From positions 227,886,023-227,950,022 of the forward strand of contig OY992536.1 of NCBI GenBank assembly GCA_963921195.1: a stretch of DNA of 64,000 nt, given 5' to 3'. The stretch comes from Pegoplata infirma (lineage: Eukaryota; Arthropoda; Insecta; Diptera; Anthomyiidae). The translations under genes were made by a program, and so were the position numbers. Position 1 is the first letter of the stretch. The number at the start of each line of letters is the position of its first letter. Shown piece by piece: positions 1 to 12,234 of the stretch. The notes beneath the pieces are model-generated. The model ran no database searches, was not told where the DNA came from, and was given only the letters and a program-made list of their open reading frames with translations.

Positions 1-1043
1 TTTCAGAAAAAAACTACTGAACCGATTCAAATGAAATTTGGCATGTAGATAGTACGTTTCCTGGAATGAAAAATGGCACCAATGGCATCTCGATTGGATG
101 CCCCGCCTCCTTTTACGCCCACTTTTTGTGAATTTCAGATTTTTCAATATATTTGGTTGTTGTACTATATTTGGATGTTTGTTACCGATAAAAATACAAT
201 TTGGCATACTAATAAGGCGTTTATTGCAAGGAAATATATGCCATCCCGCATCTTGATTGGAAGCAACGCCTCTTTTTAAGATCCTTACAAAGGGGCGTGG
301 CATCCTTTGGTTTTTCTGTCTGTCTGTCCACAATCGAGGATAAACGGCTGAACCGATTTACATGAAATTTTCACCACAGATAGTACTAACCGAGACGGGA
401 ATTATAGGACATAAGAGAGACCGATCGGCCAAGTGGGCGTAAAATGCCACGCCCCTTTATATTATATTGAACATTATTTCTGCCTTTTCAGCAATTACAC
501 TTAAACGGCTGAACCGATTTTAAAGAAATTTTCACCACACAGTACTATTCCAAGCGGGAAATATAGTTAATAATAGGGCGGCGATCACACAAAGGGGCGG
601 AAATGCCACGCCCCTTTGTACTTCATTGAAAGTTATTTCTATCTGTCCCGTAATCACGCTTAAACGTCTGAACCGATTTTAATGAAAATTTCACCACACA
701 TAGTACTAACCCAGGCGGGCACTATAGGTTATAATAGGAGGGCGCTCTGACGGATGGGCGTAAAAGTCCACGCGCCTTTGTATTACATTGAAAGTTATTT
801 CTGCCAGTTCCGTAATCACTCTTAGTCGTCTGAACAGATTTTGTTGCAATTTTCAACACAGATAGTACTAACCAAAGCGGGAACAATATGTCATATCAGC
901 ACGTTATTGGGCAAAGGCGTTTTAAAATGCCGCTCTTTGTATTAATTTCAAATTATTTTTGACTGCCATAATAAAGAGCGTTTGGACAAATAGGCATTAG
1001 TTGCATCGCTCTTTTGTAATATACTAAAAGTTGTTTCTGTCAG

Positions 1044-1694
1044 CAGTGTTGGTATTTGAGAATTTTTGATTAGTGCCAAGTTGAAGTCTAAAAAGGGCCA
1101 AAATGGATTGAAAGGGCCAAACAAATTTTACCATACATTTTTGGCCAAAGCGATTTTGTTTTTCTTTTTATTTCGCTGTTGTTATTAAGATCTATTCAAA
1201 AATTGTTATTCTTTAAAATATCGGATCTCTTAACCCGCTTCTTGAGCTAAATTTCTCTTGTCAAGTAATGATCCTTTTGTCCCTAGGTATCAATTTTAGT
1301 TTACAATCTTTGCGGACTTAGAGTGGGTAAGGGGATCTAATGAGAGACTTTTTGAACACTTCTTACTAACACTTTTCACAATTCCTATTTTGGAACTTAT
1401 CTTTTACCGGAAAAAAAAAAATTAATCGCTAAAACCCTCAATCAAGTATACTCGCAAGTGGTCGTTAAAGGGTTAAAGAAAAATAAAAAGTAGGATTCTG
1501 TGGGGGAAATGTGGTACTTTTTGACTTTTGGATACTCATTCAATTTTCATAAAACAAATTTTTTTAATTTATTTAAAAAAAAAATTTACCAATATTAGGT
1601 GAGAATGAAAAAGGCCCAAAACAGTTTTTTATGGTGCCACTGAACATTGAATAGTGCCAAAAATGGCACTATTGTGCCACATTTCCCAACCGTG
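1044..1694. mobile_element. hAT-type non-autonomous insertion, 651 bp
   Basis: An identical 8 bp target duplication, TCTGTCAG, lies directly outside both ends (1036-1043 and 1695-1702). The ends read CAGTGTTGG and, on the other strand, CACGGTTGG, an imperfect terminal inverted repeat of hAT type. The interior has repeated AGTGCCAA/GGCCAAA words and no transposase. It interrupts the Helitron minisatellite. Confidence 0.8.
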
Positions 1695-2436
1695 TCTGTC
1701 AGTTCCGCAATTACGCATCAACGGCTGAATCAATTAACATGAAATTTTCGCAACAGATAGTACTAAACGAGCGGGAACTATAGAACATAAAATGAGGGAT
1801 CGGACAAAGGGGCATAAAATGACACGCCCTGTTAAATTTATTGCATCTCCTTTCTGCCTTTTTCGCAATCACGCTTATTTGGCTTAACTCCTTTTGAAGA
1901 AATTTCCACCGCAGATAGTACTAACCGAGGCAGGAACTATAGCCCACAAAAGAGTGCGCTTTGACAAAGGGGAGTAAAATCACACGATCTTTTGTATTAC
2001 ATTGAAAGTTATTTCTGCGTGTCCCATAATCATGCTTAAACGGCTTAAACGATTTTAATGGGTTTTTCACCACATATAGTACTTCCGAAGCGGGAATAAT
2101 AATCCATAATAGAGCGTGTTTAGACCACGGGGCGTAAGTTGTAACGGCCCTTTGCACCACACTGAAAGTTATTTTCTGTCTGTTCCGTAATTACGCTTAA
2201 GCGCCTTAACTTATTTTAACAAACTTTTAACACATATAGTACTTACTAACCGAGGCGGGAACAATATGCCATATTAGCGCGTGATTGGGCAAAGGCGTGT
2301 ATTTTTGCCAGTTCCGCAATCACGCAAAAACGGCTCAGCCAATTTTTAATAACTGACTAACCGATGCGGGCCCATATCAGTGTGCGATCGAACAAAGGGA
2401 CGTAAATTGCCACACCCATTTATAATATATTGAAAG

Positions 2437-2832
2437 CAGTCACGGTCCGTGAAGTTGTCACTGGGTGTTCTCTACTTATTTAAAAATCAAAATTATGAAT
2501 ATAATGTACGTTTTTCTGGCGGTAACACGTTCCCGCGATTAACAAAGTCTCAGTTTTATTATTTTTTATTGACATGCAGTCAAAATTCACTTTTGTGCTC
2601 CATTTATTTGCGAAATAATGCTTTTTGTTAATTGACGATGTGGTGAGCCAACAAATCGGCAATAAAAAAGAATTTGGGCTGCATCTTACTCAAAAATATA
2701 CAAAACTAATAACATCGGATCTTTATCTCTCTCGGACATGCGTTAGGTCCAGGAAAACATGAATTTTATACTTAAATTTGATGTTTTTAAAAATTAGAGA
2801 ACACCCAGTGACAACTTCACGGACCGTCACTG
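2437..2832. mobile_element. hAT-type MITE, 396 bp
   Basis: The target duplication ATTGAAAG is perfect on both sides (2429-2436 and 2833-2840). The terminal inverted repeats run about 38 bp, beginning CAGTCACGGTCCGTGAAGTT on the left and CAGTGACGGTCCGTGAAGTT on the right, and both continue through GTCACTGGGTGTTCTC. The interior is A+T-rich and non-coding. Confidence 0.88.
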
Positions 2833-3037
2833 ATTGAAAGATATTTCTGCCTATTCGGTTATCACGGTTAAACGTCGAGTACTAAACAAGGCGGGAATAA
2901 TGGGTCATATCAGCGCGCGATCGGACAGAGGTGGTGTAAAGTAATGCGAAATTGAAATTTTCACCAGATGTAGTGCTAACCGAGGATACAACCATAGGGT
3001 ATTACAAACTGTTATTCATTATATAATATTTTTTTCA

Positions 3038-3068
3038 ACCCGGGCAACGCCGGGTGCGAAACAGCTAG
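3038..3068 (+). other. Helitron-type 3' terminus
   Basis: ACCCGG (3038-3043) pairs with CCGGGT (3050-3055) across a 6 nt loop; nine bases later comes CTAG (3065-3068), then T. This is the standard Helitron end: a short GC-rich hairpin just upstream of CTRR, with insertion next to T. Confidence 0.78.
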
Positions 3069-3168
3069 TTTTTATTAATTTTTTGCCTAAAAATTTTGAA
3101 AATTTTGAAATTCTGGCTTTGAAAACCATGTAATGGTCTGGGGCACGTATGCGTAAAATGCTTATTTT

Positions 3169-4030
3169 TATACCCTCCACTCTAGTGATAGAGGGTATAT
3201 ATAAGTTTGTCATTCCGTTTGTAACATCTCGAAATATTGGTCTAGGACCCCATAAAGTATATATATTCATGATCCTCGATCGATTTTAAGACGATCTAGC
3301 GATGTCCGTCCGTCCGTCCGTCTGTCTGTCTGTCTGTCTGTCTGTTGAAAACACGCTAACTTTTGAAAGACTTCACGGAGGCTCCTGAAGTTTGGCATAT
3401 ATGTTGGGCATTTACCTGGTCAGGTTGGTATTGCAATCCAGTGAAATCGGTCCAGTGGTTCAAAAGTTATAAGCAAATGAGTGAATTTCGGCAAGGGTTT
3501 TTCTGGAATTTACGAGTTAAAACACACGGTAACTTTCAAACGACAATTCTGTGGGTGCTGAAGTGTGACATATATATTTGCCGTTCCTCTGGTCCAATTC
3601 GTTTTCAATTTCAGCCAAATCGGTTAAGTCGTTCAAAAGTTATTAGCAAAGCCGCGAATTTCAGATTAGTTTCACCTTAAATTCACGTGTTGAAACCCGT
3701 TAAACATGTTTAAAAAACATTAGTAAGTCACAAAAATTTTTTACAAGGTATTTTTGTCACTCAAAAATTTTTTACACTAAAACAAAAAAAAAAAATTCAC
3801 TCAAAAAAAATTTTACACTCAAAAGAAATTTTACACTCAAAAAAAAAAAATAGTAAACTATTTTTTTTTTTTTTTTAAATTACTTAAAAAAAGATTTTTT
3901 TCCCAAAATTAAATATTTCTAACCAAAAAATTTATTTTTTCACGTTAGAAAATTTGCTATCACGTAAAAAGGGCATTGTGGAGGGTATTCATAGATTCGG
4001 CCAAGTCGAATTTAACTTTTCTACTTGTTT
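3169..4030 (+). mobile_element. DINE-1/INE-1-like (Helentron-derived) element, subfamily 1
   Basis: It starts with a TATACCCTC...GAGGGTATA hairpin, then TTTGTCATTCCG, GTAAC, the ATAAAGTATATATATTC block, GATCTAGCGATG and a TCCG/TCTG tract at 3303-3345. It ends with GGAGGGTAT, an ATTCGGCCAAGTCGAAT hairpin and CTACTTGTTT. The order hairpin, GTAAC, ATAAAGTATATATATTC, CTAG-GATGTCCGTC matches Drosophila INE-1. The central part holds repeated TCAAAAGTTAT boxes. No coding capacity. Confidence 0.75.
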
Positions 4031-4321
4031 ATCCTATTTTAATTTTTTTAGTCGTTTTGGAAAGGTAATTTAATACCATTTTCATATATTTCCACAAAAA
4101 ATTTAACAAAAAATATCAAATACCAATATTTTTTCAAAAACTAGAAAAAAAATGTTTTTCGTTCATATAAGAATGTCCCAAATCTTCAATCCATTTTCGG
4201 CACGAGTTATTTTAAGCCGATTTTCCCCAAATTTTGGCTCACTCATTTTTAGATACTAAAGAACAATATAGGACCCTACCAGGTATAAAAAGGTGATTTT
4301 CGTTTTTAAGGACACCTCTAA

Positions 4322-4412
4322 TACTCTATGGGGTCCTAGACCGATATTTCGATTTGTTACAAACGGAATGACAAACTTATATATACCCTCTATCACTAGG
4401 GTGGAGGGTATA
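4322..4412 (-). mobile_element. DINE-1-like fragment (hairpin end)
   Basis: A reverse-strand copy of the first ~90 bp of the element at 3169: TATACCCTCCAC...GAGGGTATATATAAG, TTTGTCATTCCG and GGACCCCATAGAG can be read on the minus strand. Confidence 0.75.
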
Positions 4413-6154
4413 AAAATTGATTTTGTTTTTGTTTTTGATTCGTTTTTAGTACCTAAGTAAAGCATAGCCAATGTCATAAAAAAAACTATGTAGAACAATG
4501 TTGTAACATTTTCTGGATATCAAAAAAGTTCACCCACAAAACTTGAAATAAGTTAACTATTATGAAAAAAGTCTGCTAAAGTCTAATCCGAATGAAAAAT
4601 TTTGGCACTAGCTACCGCAAGATATAAAATTATACAAAAAACTTATTTTCATACAAATGTATTTAATACAAAAAATTCTAAGGGTTTTGTTTTTTTTTTT
4701 ACAAATTTGGTTACATCCCTAATGTTCAGACATAAGTCCTGTTAGTGAAGGTATGCATTTTATATAAATGTATGTGGTTTTTTAACATGGTTATTTTGTA
4801 TAGCCAGTGAAAGTCTTTGTTTTATAATATGATTTTGTTTTTTTTTATTTTATTTTAGAAAATTTTATTTAGTTGCATATAAATGAAGCAATTTGTGGCA
4901 ACACTTACATTTTATTGTAAATCTAGTAAAAATTTACATGGTTTATGTTGAATGAAAATGAAATATTTTTACAGAAATATGGTTAATTTTATGGTAACGA
5001 AATTGTGGTTAGATTTACAAAACAAAAAAAAAAAAACAAGATTAAGATATAACTATGTTTATGAAAGCAAACAAATTATTTAGTGTAGTTGAAAAAGTAA
5101 GGACTGAACACTGAACATTGTTTTAGGATGGTAGTGAAATTTCAACTTTGGATTTTCAGCAACTCCAGGTCAGAATATTGTGCCACATTGTATTTTACTA
5201 ATGCAGAACAAATTTTAGCCAAATCGGATAACTTTAACCTGTGCCCTAATGAAGTCAAAGTTCAAACGGTAAACAAATCCATATAAGCAAAACAATTTTT
5301 ATTTTTAATTTTTTATATTTGAATGTTAGTGAGACTAAAAATCGAAAATCGAAAAAAAAAAATTTTTCTCCTGACCAATATACATTACCTAGTAATGTAT
5401 TGTATAATCAACATGGTTTTTCTAAAACATTTTTCTTTAAATAAAAAAAACGTCTTTTTGTTTAGAAATTCTCTATAGAATGGATTTCTAAAAATAATAT
5501 TGAAACTAATGATAACAAACCAATGAAAGAGATTGAGATCTTTTAACAAAATAATCACCATCTTCAAAGTTTGAATTACAAATCTAATAACTTAGCATTA
5601 TGTAGTTGTGGTTTTTGGTTTGTCTTTATTTCTACTTTGTTGCTAATGACATTTTGCTTTGTATATTATTTTGTATGAATAGTTAAATGAATAGAATATT
5701 TGCGTGTGTTCGTGTGTATATTAAACACAAAAGATTTAAATAAGTATTATTTAGTATATAAGTTAATGAACCTAATAAATTAATTTCCAAAATAATATAA
5801 TAAAAAAAATGTCTGCAGTATGACTTTTTTTGCGAATTCAATAGTTTCATTCATAGTCTAACGTTTCAAAGGAAATGAAGAAAAATATAAAATCTTTTGG
5901 CAAGATTTACGTTACATCACCAATGGTTACTTCATTTTAAATTTTTGTTTTAAAGGGTGTAATGAGCAGACAGACCAGAAAAAATAATTAAGTTCCATAT
6001 ACATATTATTAAAAAAAACGAATCGGAATGGTATGAAACCAAAAGCAAATGAAAGTTGGCATATTTTATAATAAACTCCTCAATTTTTTTTTTTTTTCAG
6101 CGCTAAATTTTTTTTCACTTATTTGATGTTGGTATACTCTTATTATAATTGTAT
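4413..6154. other. A+T-rich stretch without recognised gene
   Basis: I see homopolymer runs and scattered short frames but no inverted repeat, tandem array or coding signal. It may be old decayed repeat or unique intergenic DNA. Confidence 0.5.
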
Positions 6155-6500
6155 TAATAACACTGTACAACAATTTCACACTTTTTCAAAATTACGGGGT
6201 TCCGACGATTGATTCCGGTAGAGGAGTCCAACAAAAGTTATATATGTGTCGGCGTTTTGAAATATCACATCGGAGTTTTATTTAAGAGGAGGTTAAAGTT
6301 TCCCGGCTTTGGCCAGTTCTTTCCGCATATCGGTTTATAAAACTTTGTTTTTTAACATCTGAGGTATAAGGTATTTTCAGAAACTTTGTATAAAATATTA
6401 TAGCTTTTGTGGACCATATTAATCCTCCAACTCCTTCTGATAACGGTATATTTGGCTCTATTCTAACAAAACGTAAAAACACCTTGAAAATAAGGACGGG
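6155..6500 (-). repeat. Dispersed repeat with ACGGGGTTCCG end (copy A)
   Basis: The reverse complement of this block matches 9860-10215 over most of its length. Shared words include AATTACGGGGTTCCG, GGCGTTTTGAAA, CACATCGGA, TTAAAGTTTCCC, ATATCGGT and AACTTTGTAT. A third, partial copy lies at 9002-9185. No coding is visible and the ends are not defined. Confidence 0.6.
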
Positions 6501-7034
6501 GCACAGTGGAAAATTTTGGTCATTTTCGGATCAAAAATCTTTAACTTTTGAATGGAATAATATTTTTGTATGCCGTTTTTTTTTTTGTTGAATAGGTGGG
6601 ACTTTTTTGTTGAATAGGTAGACTTTAATTTGTGCTTTAAATCATCAAAATCGACTGACAAGAAATAAAGTTATGAAGGTTAAACAAAAAAATCGATATT
6701 TTTGTTGAATTTTAGTATAAAAGTGAAATGTTAAGGCAAGTTGAAGAGTTATTTTTTATATTTTCCAATTATTTTCAATAGAATTTGCAACAATATATAT
6801 TATAAATGATTTTTTAGACATTTTTTTTTTTAGAAAAGGCAAACCTTTGGCCCCGTATACTTTTAAGGGCCAAATGTTGCAATTTTTTAAAAATACCGGA
6901 ATTTAATTATAGTTCAATTGGTGTCGAATGTTAAATTTATATTATAAATTTATATTTATTTAATATTGGTTGTAATAAAACAGAAATAGGGAAGTTATAA
7001 TGAAAAAATCGTATGTAAGTTGCCAATTAAAAAA

Positions 7035-7072
7035 AAAGTGAATGTTAAAGTCGGCTGTGCCGATCTTCCCAA
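7035..7072 (-). mobile_element. DINE-1-like tail scrap
   Basis: GAATGTTAAAGTCGGCTGTG followed by CCGATC is the 3' hairpin of the DINE-1-like family read on the minus strand. With the piece at 8095-8205 it probably forms one minus-strand element split by the TAGAGAT element. Confidence 0.5.
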
Positions 7073-7945
7073 TAGAGATTTATTCACGTGATTGTGAGTG
7101 AAAAAAAATGCGTGAGTAAAATTTTTGTGTGACTGATGTCGATTTTTTGCGGGAGTTTGCGTGATTTATTTTCGTTTCATATTTCTGTTCGTCACGAATA
7201 AAGCCAACAAATTTAGTAAATTTCGTCCCGAAAAAATCAAAAAAAAAATTGTAAATTTGGCTAAGCTTTAAATTTTTCTAATAATTTGGTTAGATTTTTA
7301 AAATTTAAAATTTTTTCACCCTTTCACTGCCAAATTTTTTCTTGACCAAAATTTGTGAAAATGTAGATCTATGCTAAGTAAAATTTTTTTGTTTATATCC
7401 AACCAAAGTTAAAGCTTTCACACGCACTATGTTGCAAACGAGTGAACATTTTTTCAAAATTCGAATTTTTTATTTTTTGCATTGGAAACTTCTATAAAAT
7501 CCGCTTTTAAGAAAGCTTGTAAGATTATTATTCGATTTTTGAAAACGTTTTTAATGTTTATTTTTTTCAATTTTTTTATGTTATTTAAAAAATTTCCATT
7601 TTGCCAACAAATACTGCGTGCAGAACAAACCGGATTGAAATTTTTTTTCCAAACACATCTATCGTAAAGATAACCCTTCAATGATCCATCTTATACAAAC
7701 AAAACACAAAAATGTTGTAGGGTTAATTTTTAATGATTTTTTTAAAGGTGTGCACAGTGTACACTGTAGTGTACAAGGGGAGTGAAAGGGTTAATTTGTT
7801 TGTATAAATAAGAGTTTTGTAAGTGTGAGTCAACGTGAGTGTGAGCTGCCTTAATTTTACTCATGTGATTGTAAGTGAGTGTAAGTAGAAAATATATGCT
7901 ATTTAGTGAGTGTGCGTGACTAAAGTCACTATGCGGCCATCTCTA
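7073..7945. mobile_element. CGTGAG-rich element with TAGAGAT ends
   Basis: The block starts TAGAGAT and ends GGCCATCTCTA, and both sides carry GTGAGTG/CACGTGA words (7085-7145 and 7825-7925). Related ends appear at 17635-18135, 24462-24585, 38702-38830 and 45780-45852. TAGAGATG termini resemble the hAT superfamily, but I could not find a clean 8 bp duplication here. The A+T-rich middle may include later insertions. Confidence 0.5.
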
Positions 7946-8094
7946 CTTTCCATAACCCCCCAAAAAGTAAAAAAAATAAATAAAGTAACGTTTTTTTTGG
8001 GAAGGAGAAAGGGGAGGGTTGCCAGTGGACACCTACTCCTTTCCGATACATGTCAACAAACTAATTTATTTGGTTTGGATTATACCGTGCCTTC

Positions 8095-8205
8095 CTCAGA
8101 CAGACGGACGGACATCATGGATCAATATTATATATTTTTTATGAGGTCCTAGACCGATATTTTCTTGCGTTACACGCGGAATGGCAAATTGAGCAGGGCA
8201 TAATA
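8095..8205 (-). mobile_element. DINE-1-like fragment
   Basis: On the minus strand it reads GCCATTCCGCGTGTAACGCA, the ATATCGGTCTAGGACC box, an ATATAT block, a GATCCATGATGTCC box and the TCCGTC tract. This is the hairpin-proximal half of the DINE-1-like family, diverged. Confidence 0.6.
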
Positions 8206-9859
8206 AACCAATCAAAAAAATAATTAAATTTTTATTTATTTTTAATTTCTAAGTTCGTCAACATTTTTGGATGCCATTTGTTTAAAGGCACAAAAAGGCA
8301 GCTAGTCTTAGATAAATCTTTTAGATAATAAGTTAAACTTTAATTCTATGTTAAAACTAGTTCGGAGGAAAACGGAGACAACAGTTAAAATCCCAGTCAA
8401 AATTGCGTAGGTTAGCAAAAAAACATTATATATTTCAAATGAATTAATTAATTTCAAATTTGTTAACAATTTATACAGAGCTCATAACAAAAATAGAATC
8501 TGGACAAAATACCCTTTCCAACAAGGTATTACAACCCAAACAATAATAATTATAAATATTAAAAATACGCACTTGAATATAGTATTATTTTACCTCCCAA
8601 AATCTTTTAAGTCGAAAGTTGTGTGTTCGGTCGCCATTTTCGAATACTTCTGTTGACATAATAACTATGATTTATGAAAATAACTATTGCTTGACATCTT
8701 AGCTTTACGATAGAACTTGTTTTATGGTTAATTTCAAAGATTTGCAAAAATCAATGATGAGAAGCATTCACCTCATATTATCCACTGTGCGGGGGTGAAG
8801 TGTTTTACAAAAATGTTGGCCATACAAATTTACTATAAATATCAAAGCACACCAAAGACCAAAAATTAACACAAATACCAAAAAAGAGTCGAATTCAATA
8901 TTGCCCATAAAAAAATTACTAAAAAAATTTAAACCTTAGTGGGTCAAATTTAATTTCCGACACATAAAGTGAAATTTTATGGACAACATTTTTGTAGAAG
9001 AGTTTATCTATCCCTTTTTTAAGGGTGTTTTAAGAGATTTGGTAGAGTAGAGAAAAAATTACCGTTATGTGGGAAAGTAAGCGGGTTAATATGTTTCACA
9101 AAAATATTTTTCATAATATTTTCTACAAAGTTGCTGAACAAACCCTAAACATAGGATGTAAAGAAAATATAGTTTTATAGTCAAATTCAACATTGTCAAT
9201 TAAAATACTTACAAAAAAATATTTAATCTTAATGGGTGTTAAGATTCATATAAATAAATGTCTCCTTATTGTAAAATAATAATGCTGACTTTGCAATGAA
9301 CAATGCAATGAACCGATTTCATGGTCATACTGCAAAATGACATTTGATTCCTCTATTTGTTGACTTAAAAATAAGCCAAAATAAAACCCACGGTTAGTCA
9401 TTTGCAATAACCTTGAAGTCGTACATTTGCAATGTTTGCATTAATAAAATATTTATGTTTATATGTTTGTACATATTTAGTAATTAATTGATTAGTGCCA
9501 TTATGGCAATTATGTTCCTTAGTTTTAAGTATAAATAGTGGTAAATAAATAATAAACAAATTAGTTAAGCAAAAACTCTTGTTTGACTCCTTTCTTTTGT
9601 TTCTTTTCAAGTAACAAGTGCTTGAAGTGAATTTAAATTAGAAAGCCCCAAAACAAAATAGTGCAGTACAAATTTATGCGTTTGTGCTGAGTTACACTAT
9701 TTCTCAAATTAACAATGGGCAACCTTAAAAAATTTTAAAAAAATTAACCTTTAATGGGCAACATTGAATTTGCCTGATTTTTGTGTTCTTGTTAAGTTTT
9801 GGGCCTTGGTGTGTTCTGATTTACATAGTAAAATTTTATGACCGACACTTTTGTAGAGT
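8206..9859. repeat. Diverged dispersed repeats, no gene
   Basis: 9002-9185 is a partial copy of the ACGGGGTTCCG repeat in the orientation of 9860-10215 (shared TTAATATGTTTCACAAAAAT). 8790-8960 and 9690-9880 share GGCC/ACACCAAAG and TGGGCAA words in a loosely inverted arrangement. Nothing protein-like is present. Confidence 0.4.
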
Positions 9860-10215
9860 ATTTCATGCCCGCCCTTTCCTCATTAGGGGTGTTTTTTACG
9901 ATTAATTGGAATATGGCCAAAAATTACCATTATGTGGGGGAGTTGGAGGGTTAATATGTTTCACAAAAATACAAAGTTGCTGAATAAAGCCTACACCACA
10001 GATGTAAAGAAACATAGTTTTATATACCGATATACTGCAAAAACATGTCAATGCTGGGAAACCTTAACCGCCTCTATAATAAAATTCCGATGTGATCTTT
10101 CAAAACGCCGATACACGTTTTTTTTTTTTTGTCTCCTCTAACAGAATCAATCTCCGGAACCCCGTAATTTTGCAAAAAGTTTAAAATTGCTGTACAAAGT
10201 AATTAATTGAAAACT
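9860..10215 (+). repeat. Dispersed repeat with ACGGGGTTCCG end (copy B)
   Basis: It is the inverse of 6155-6500 (see there) and extends through AGGGGTGTTTTTTACG, CAAAAATTACCATTATGTGG, TTAATATGTTTCACAAAAAT and CAAAGTTGCTGAA to GGAACCCCGTAATTTTGCAA. Copies A and B bracket about 3.4 kb, so together they could be the arms of one very large decayed foldback. Confidence 0.6.
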
Positions 10216-10585
10216 GTATTAGTGGCGTATACTTAATTTTGTAATTGCCTTTAAATAACTATCATACGCAACGGTGCACAGCGGTTTATTTTTAATAAGT
10301 TGGCTATTCAAGTAGGTGCAGGACCAATTGCAGCGAAATTCATACCGGTTATAGCTAACGTAAATCGGTTTTAAATATTTCATTTGCCGTTAAAGTGTGG
10401 ATATCGGTAAAAAAAAAATATTTAAAATATAATATTTTAACTATCAATCGATAAGAAAACACAAAAAACGAAATAAAATTTATTCTATTTTATTGAATTA
10501 TATAATAAAACATCATAAAATATATAGGCATTCTTTCGCATTGAATTTTTATAGTACACTCCATATAAAACATCAGTACCTTATA

Positions 10586-11475
10586 CACTCAAAAAAAATA
10601 CGTTAGTAGATTTACTAATTTTTTTTTGCTAATGCTAGTTAGCTAACTTTTAGCAAATTTTTAGTTGAGATTAGCATGTCAGCAAAAAATTCTTGTAAAC
10701 TTCATTTAGCACATTAGCAATTTTAAACAAACTTTGAACTAATTTCTTTTACTAAATTTGAAATTGAGTTGACAACATTCTTACAAGATTTTTTGCTAAT
10801 ATTAGCAAAATAAATAGTATTTTTTTTTATTTTCAGAAAAGTTAAAATGGCGCTATCTCGGAAACTAAGCCAGATAGAGCAAAATGGAGGTCATTTTTGG
10901 TTCTCGGGCTCACCATAGTATCGCCGGTCCTCTTCACATGTGTGGACCCTAATGGGCACTAACTTTGGATCCAAAAAAGTTAGCATTCCCGAAAATTTTT
11001 AAATGCTCATATCTCGGTAAATATTGCCGATACAACAAAAAGTCCAAAAGCATTTTTGTAGCTCTCAATACGTAGAATAAGACCGCAAAATAAGAGACCG
11101 TCAAAAGCTCTCCGAGTAATATTTTTAAAGTTATCGAGTTTTTTAATTCTCAAGACCCCAGTAGTCCCCTATAATCACGTATCTCAAAAAATAAGCAAGG
11201 TAGAAACGGATACAAATTTTAGATCAAAAACTATGAAGATTTTTAAGGAACCCAACTAGGTCTAGGCCCATCGGGGTCTGGACCTATCGGGTCCTATGGG
11301 GTCCTCAGATGTGTATGAACTAACAATAAGGTAAAAAAAAAAAAATTAGTTACCTAATTATTGGCAAAATATTTTTGCTAACTTTAGCAAAAAAATTTTG
11401 GGTTCAAAATCAGCAAATTTTTTTGTAGGTTTACAAGCTTTTTTTGCTAACATTACAGTTTTTTTTTTTTGAGTG
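10586..11475. mobile_element. TA-flanked CACTCAAAA element (890 bp)
   Basis: The ends are CACTCAAAAAAAATACG and its inverse ...TTTTTTTGAGTG, directly flanked by TA on both sides, as expected for a Tc1/mariner-type target. The interior has repeated GCTAA/TTAGC words near the ends and a conserved core (ATGGCGCTATCTCGGAAACT, GGTCCTCTTCACATGTGTGG, CTCATATCTCGG). A closely similar inverse copy lies at 58396-59284 and a truncated one at 61595-61854. No transposase. Confidence 0.72.
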
Positions 11476-11477
11476 TA

Positions 11478-12195
11478 TGCTAAAGGGCTAGTTTTTTCAC
11501 TACATACATTTACTTTAGTATTTGTTATTTTTTTCAGTATTATTTTCCTAAATCTGAAAACTAAAAATCAGTTACTTTTAATTGTTTTTCCCAGTTGTTT
11601 TTAAAAATGCCACAATATTTATTCATGATAACGTTTTGCTGAAGATATGGAAAGCCAATTTTGTTTAGAAGATACAAATCCAAGTTACAAACCATTTTGG
11701 TTGTAAGAAAATGAAAATGACTTTTGTGGGCGGGGACATAAAAAAAGTTATCACGCACATTAAACAAGTTTTTTTTACATTTTAGAGTGTATAGAAGATT
11801 CGAAACAGATGCATTTAGATATTTTTACTTGTTTTTTGTATTTGTGGTAAACAAATGGAACATTTTTACCTCAGAAGTTTGGACTTGGTGAAAAAGAAAT
11901 TTTATTAAAAAATATTGACAAAACAGCTCGCTTACAAAAAGTTTAAAAGGTGACTGCATTGTTTGTTTAGTTGCTCTTATTAAGTGAGAGAAAATAAATT
12001 AAGAGTAAAATTGTTTTTTAAATATTTTTATGAAACTTAACAGGTTTTTAAAATTCAGATTGCAAATCATTTACGATGTAAGTTAAAATTAAGGCCTTTT
12101 TTGGGGTATAAAGTAACGCAGCGAGTAATTATTACTCATTACCAAGTAATCCAATTGGGAATGGGTACTCATTACCTAGTTTTTGCTGGGTATAT
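11478..12195. other. A+T-rich stretch with repeat scraps
   Basis: 11770-11810 resembles a DINE-1-like tail (TTTTACATTTTAGAGTGTAT, AAGATTCG). 12115-12195 reads TTACTCATTACC...TTTTGCTGGGTA, an end shared with the element at 22460-24931. Otherwise nothing is recognised. Confidence 0.4.
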
Positions 12196-12234
12196 ATATA
12201 ATTTCCCTATTTGTGTGTTCCTCTTTTTTTGTCT

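Larger units (their letters stand above)
300..3000 (+). repeat. ~160 bp minisatellite array in the first Helitron-like element
   Basis: Each unit holds, in order, a CGGCTGAACCGATTTTAATG-like box, AATTTTCACCACA, GATAGTACTAACCGAGGCGG, a GATCGG...AAAGGGGCGTAAAATG box, CCACGCCCCTTTGTA, then AAAGTTATTTCTGTC. Clear units start near 348, 508, 669, 829, 1720, 1880, 2040 and 2200. Units differ by many substitutions and small indels, so the array is old. Two mobile insertions split it. Confidence 0.8.
1..3068 (+). mobile_element. Non-autonomous Helitron-like element, 3' part
   Basis: The body is a diverged tandem repeat of about 160 bp and the right end has a Helitron-type terminus: a GC-rich hairpin, then CTAG followed by T. 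No Rep/helicase coding is visible, so the copy is non-autonomous. The left end was not found and may lie outside the window. Two hAT-type insertions interrupt it at 1044-1694 and 2437-2832, so it is older than both. The Helitron call rests on the 3' end only; the minisatellite body fits DINE/Helentron relatives as well. Confidence 0.62.

Noticed and set aside
8285..8312. GCCATTTGTTTAAAGGC followed by CTAGT as a Helitron end
   Set aside because: The stem is only three to four weak pairs and no minisatellite body precedes it.
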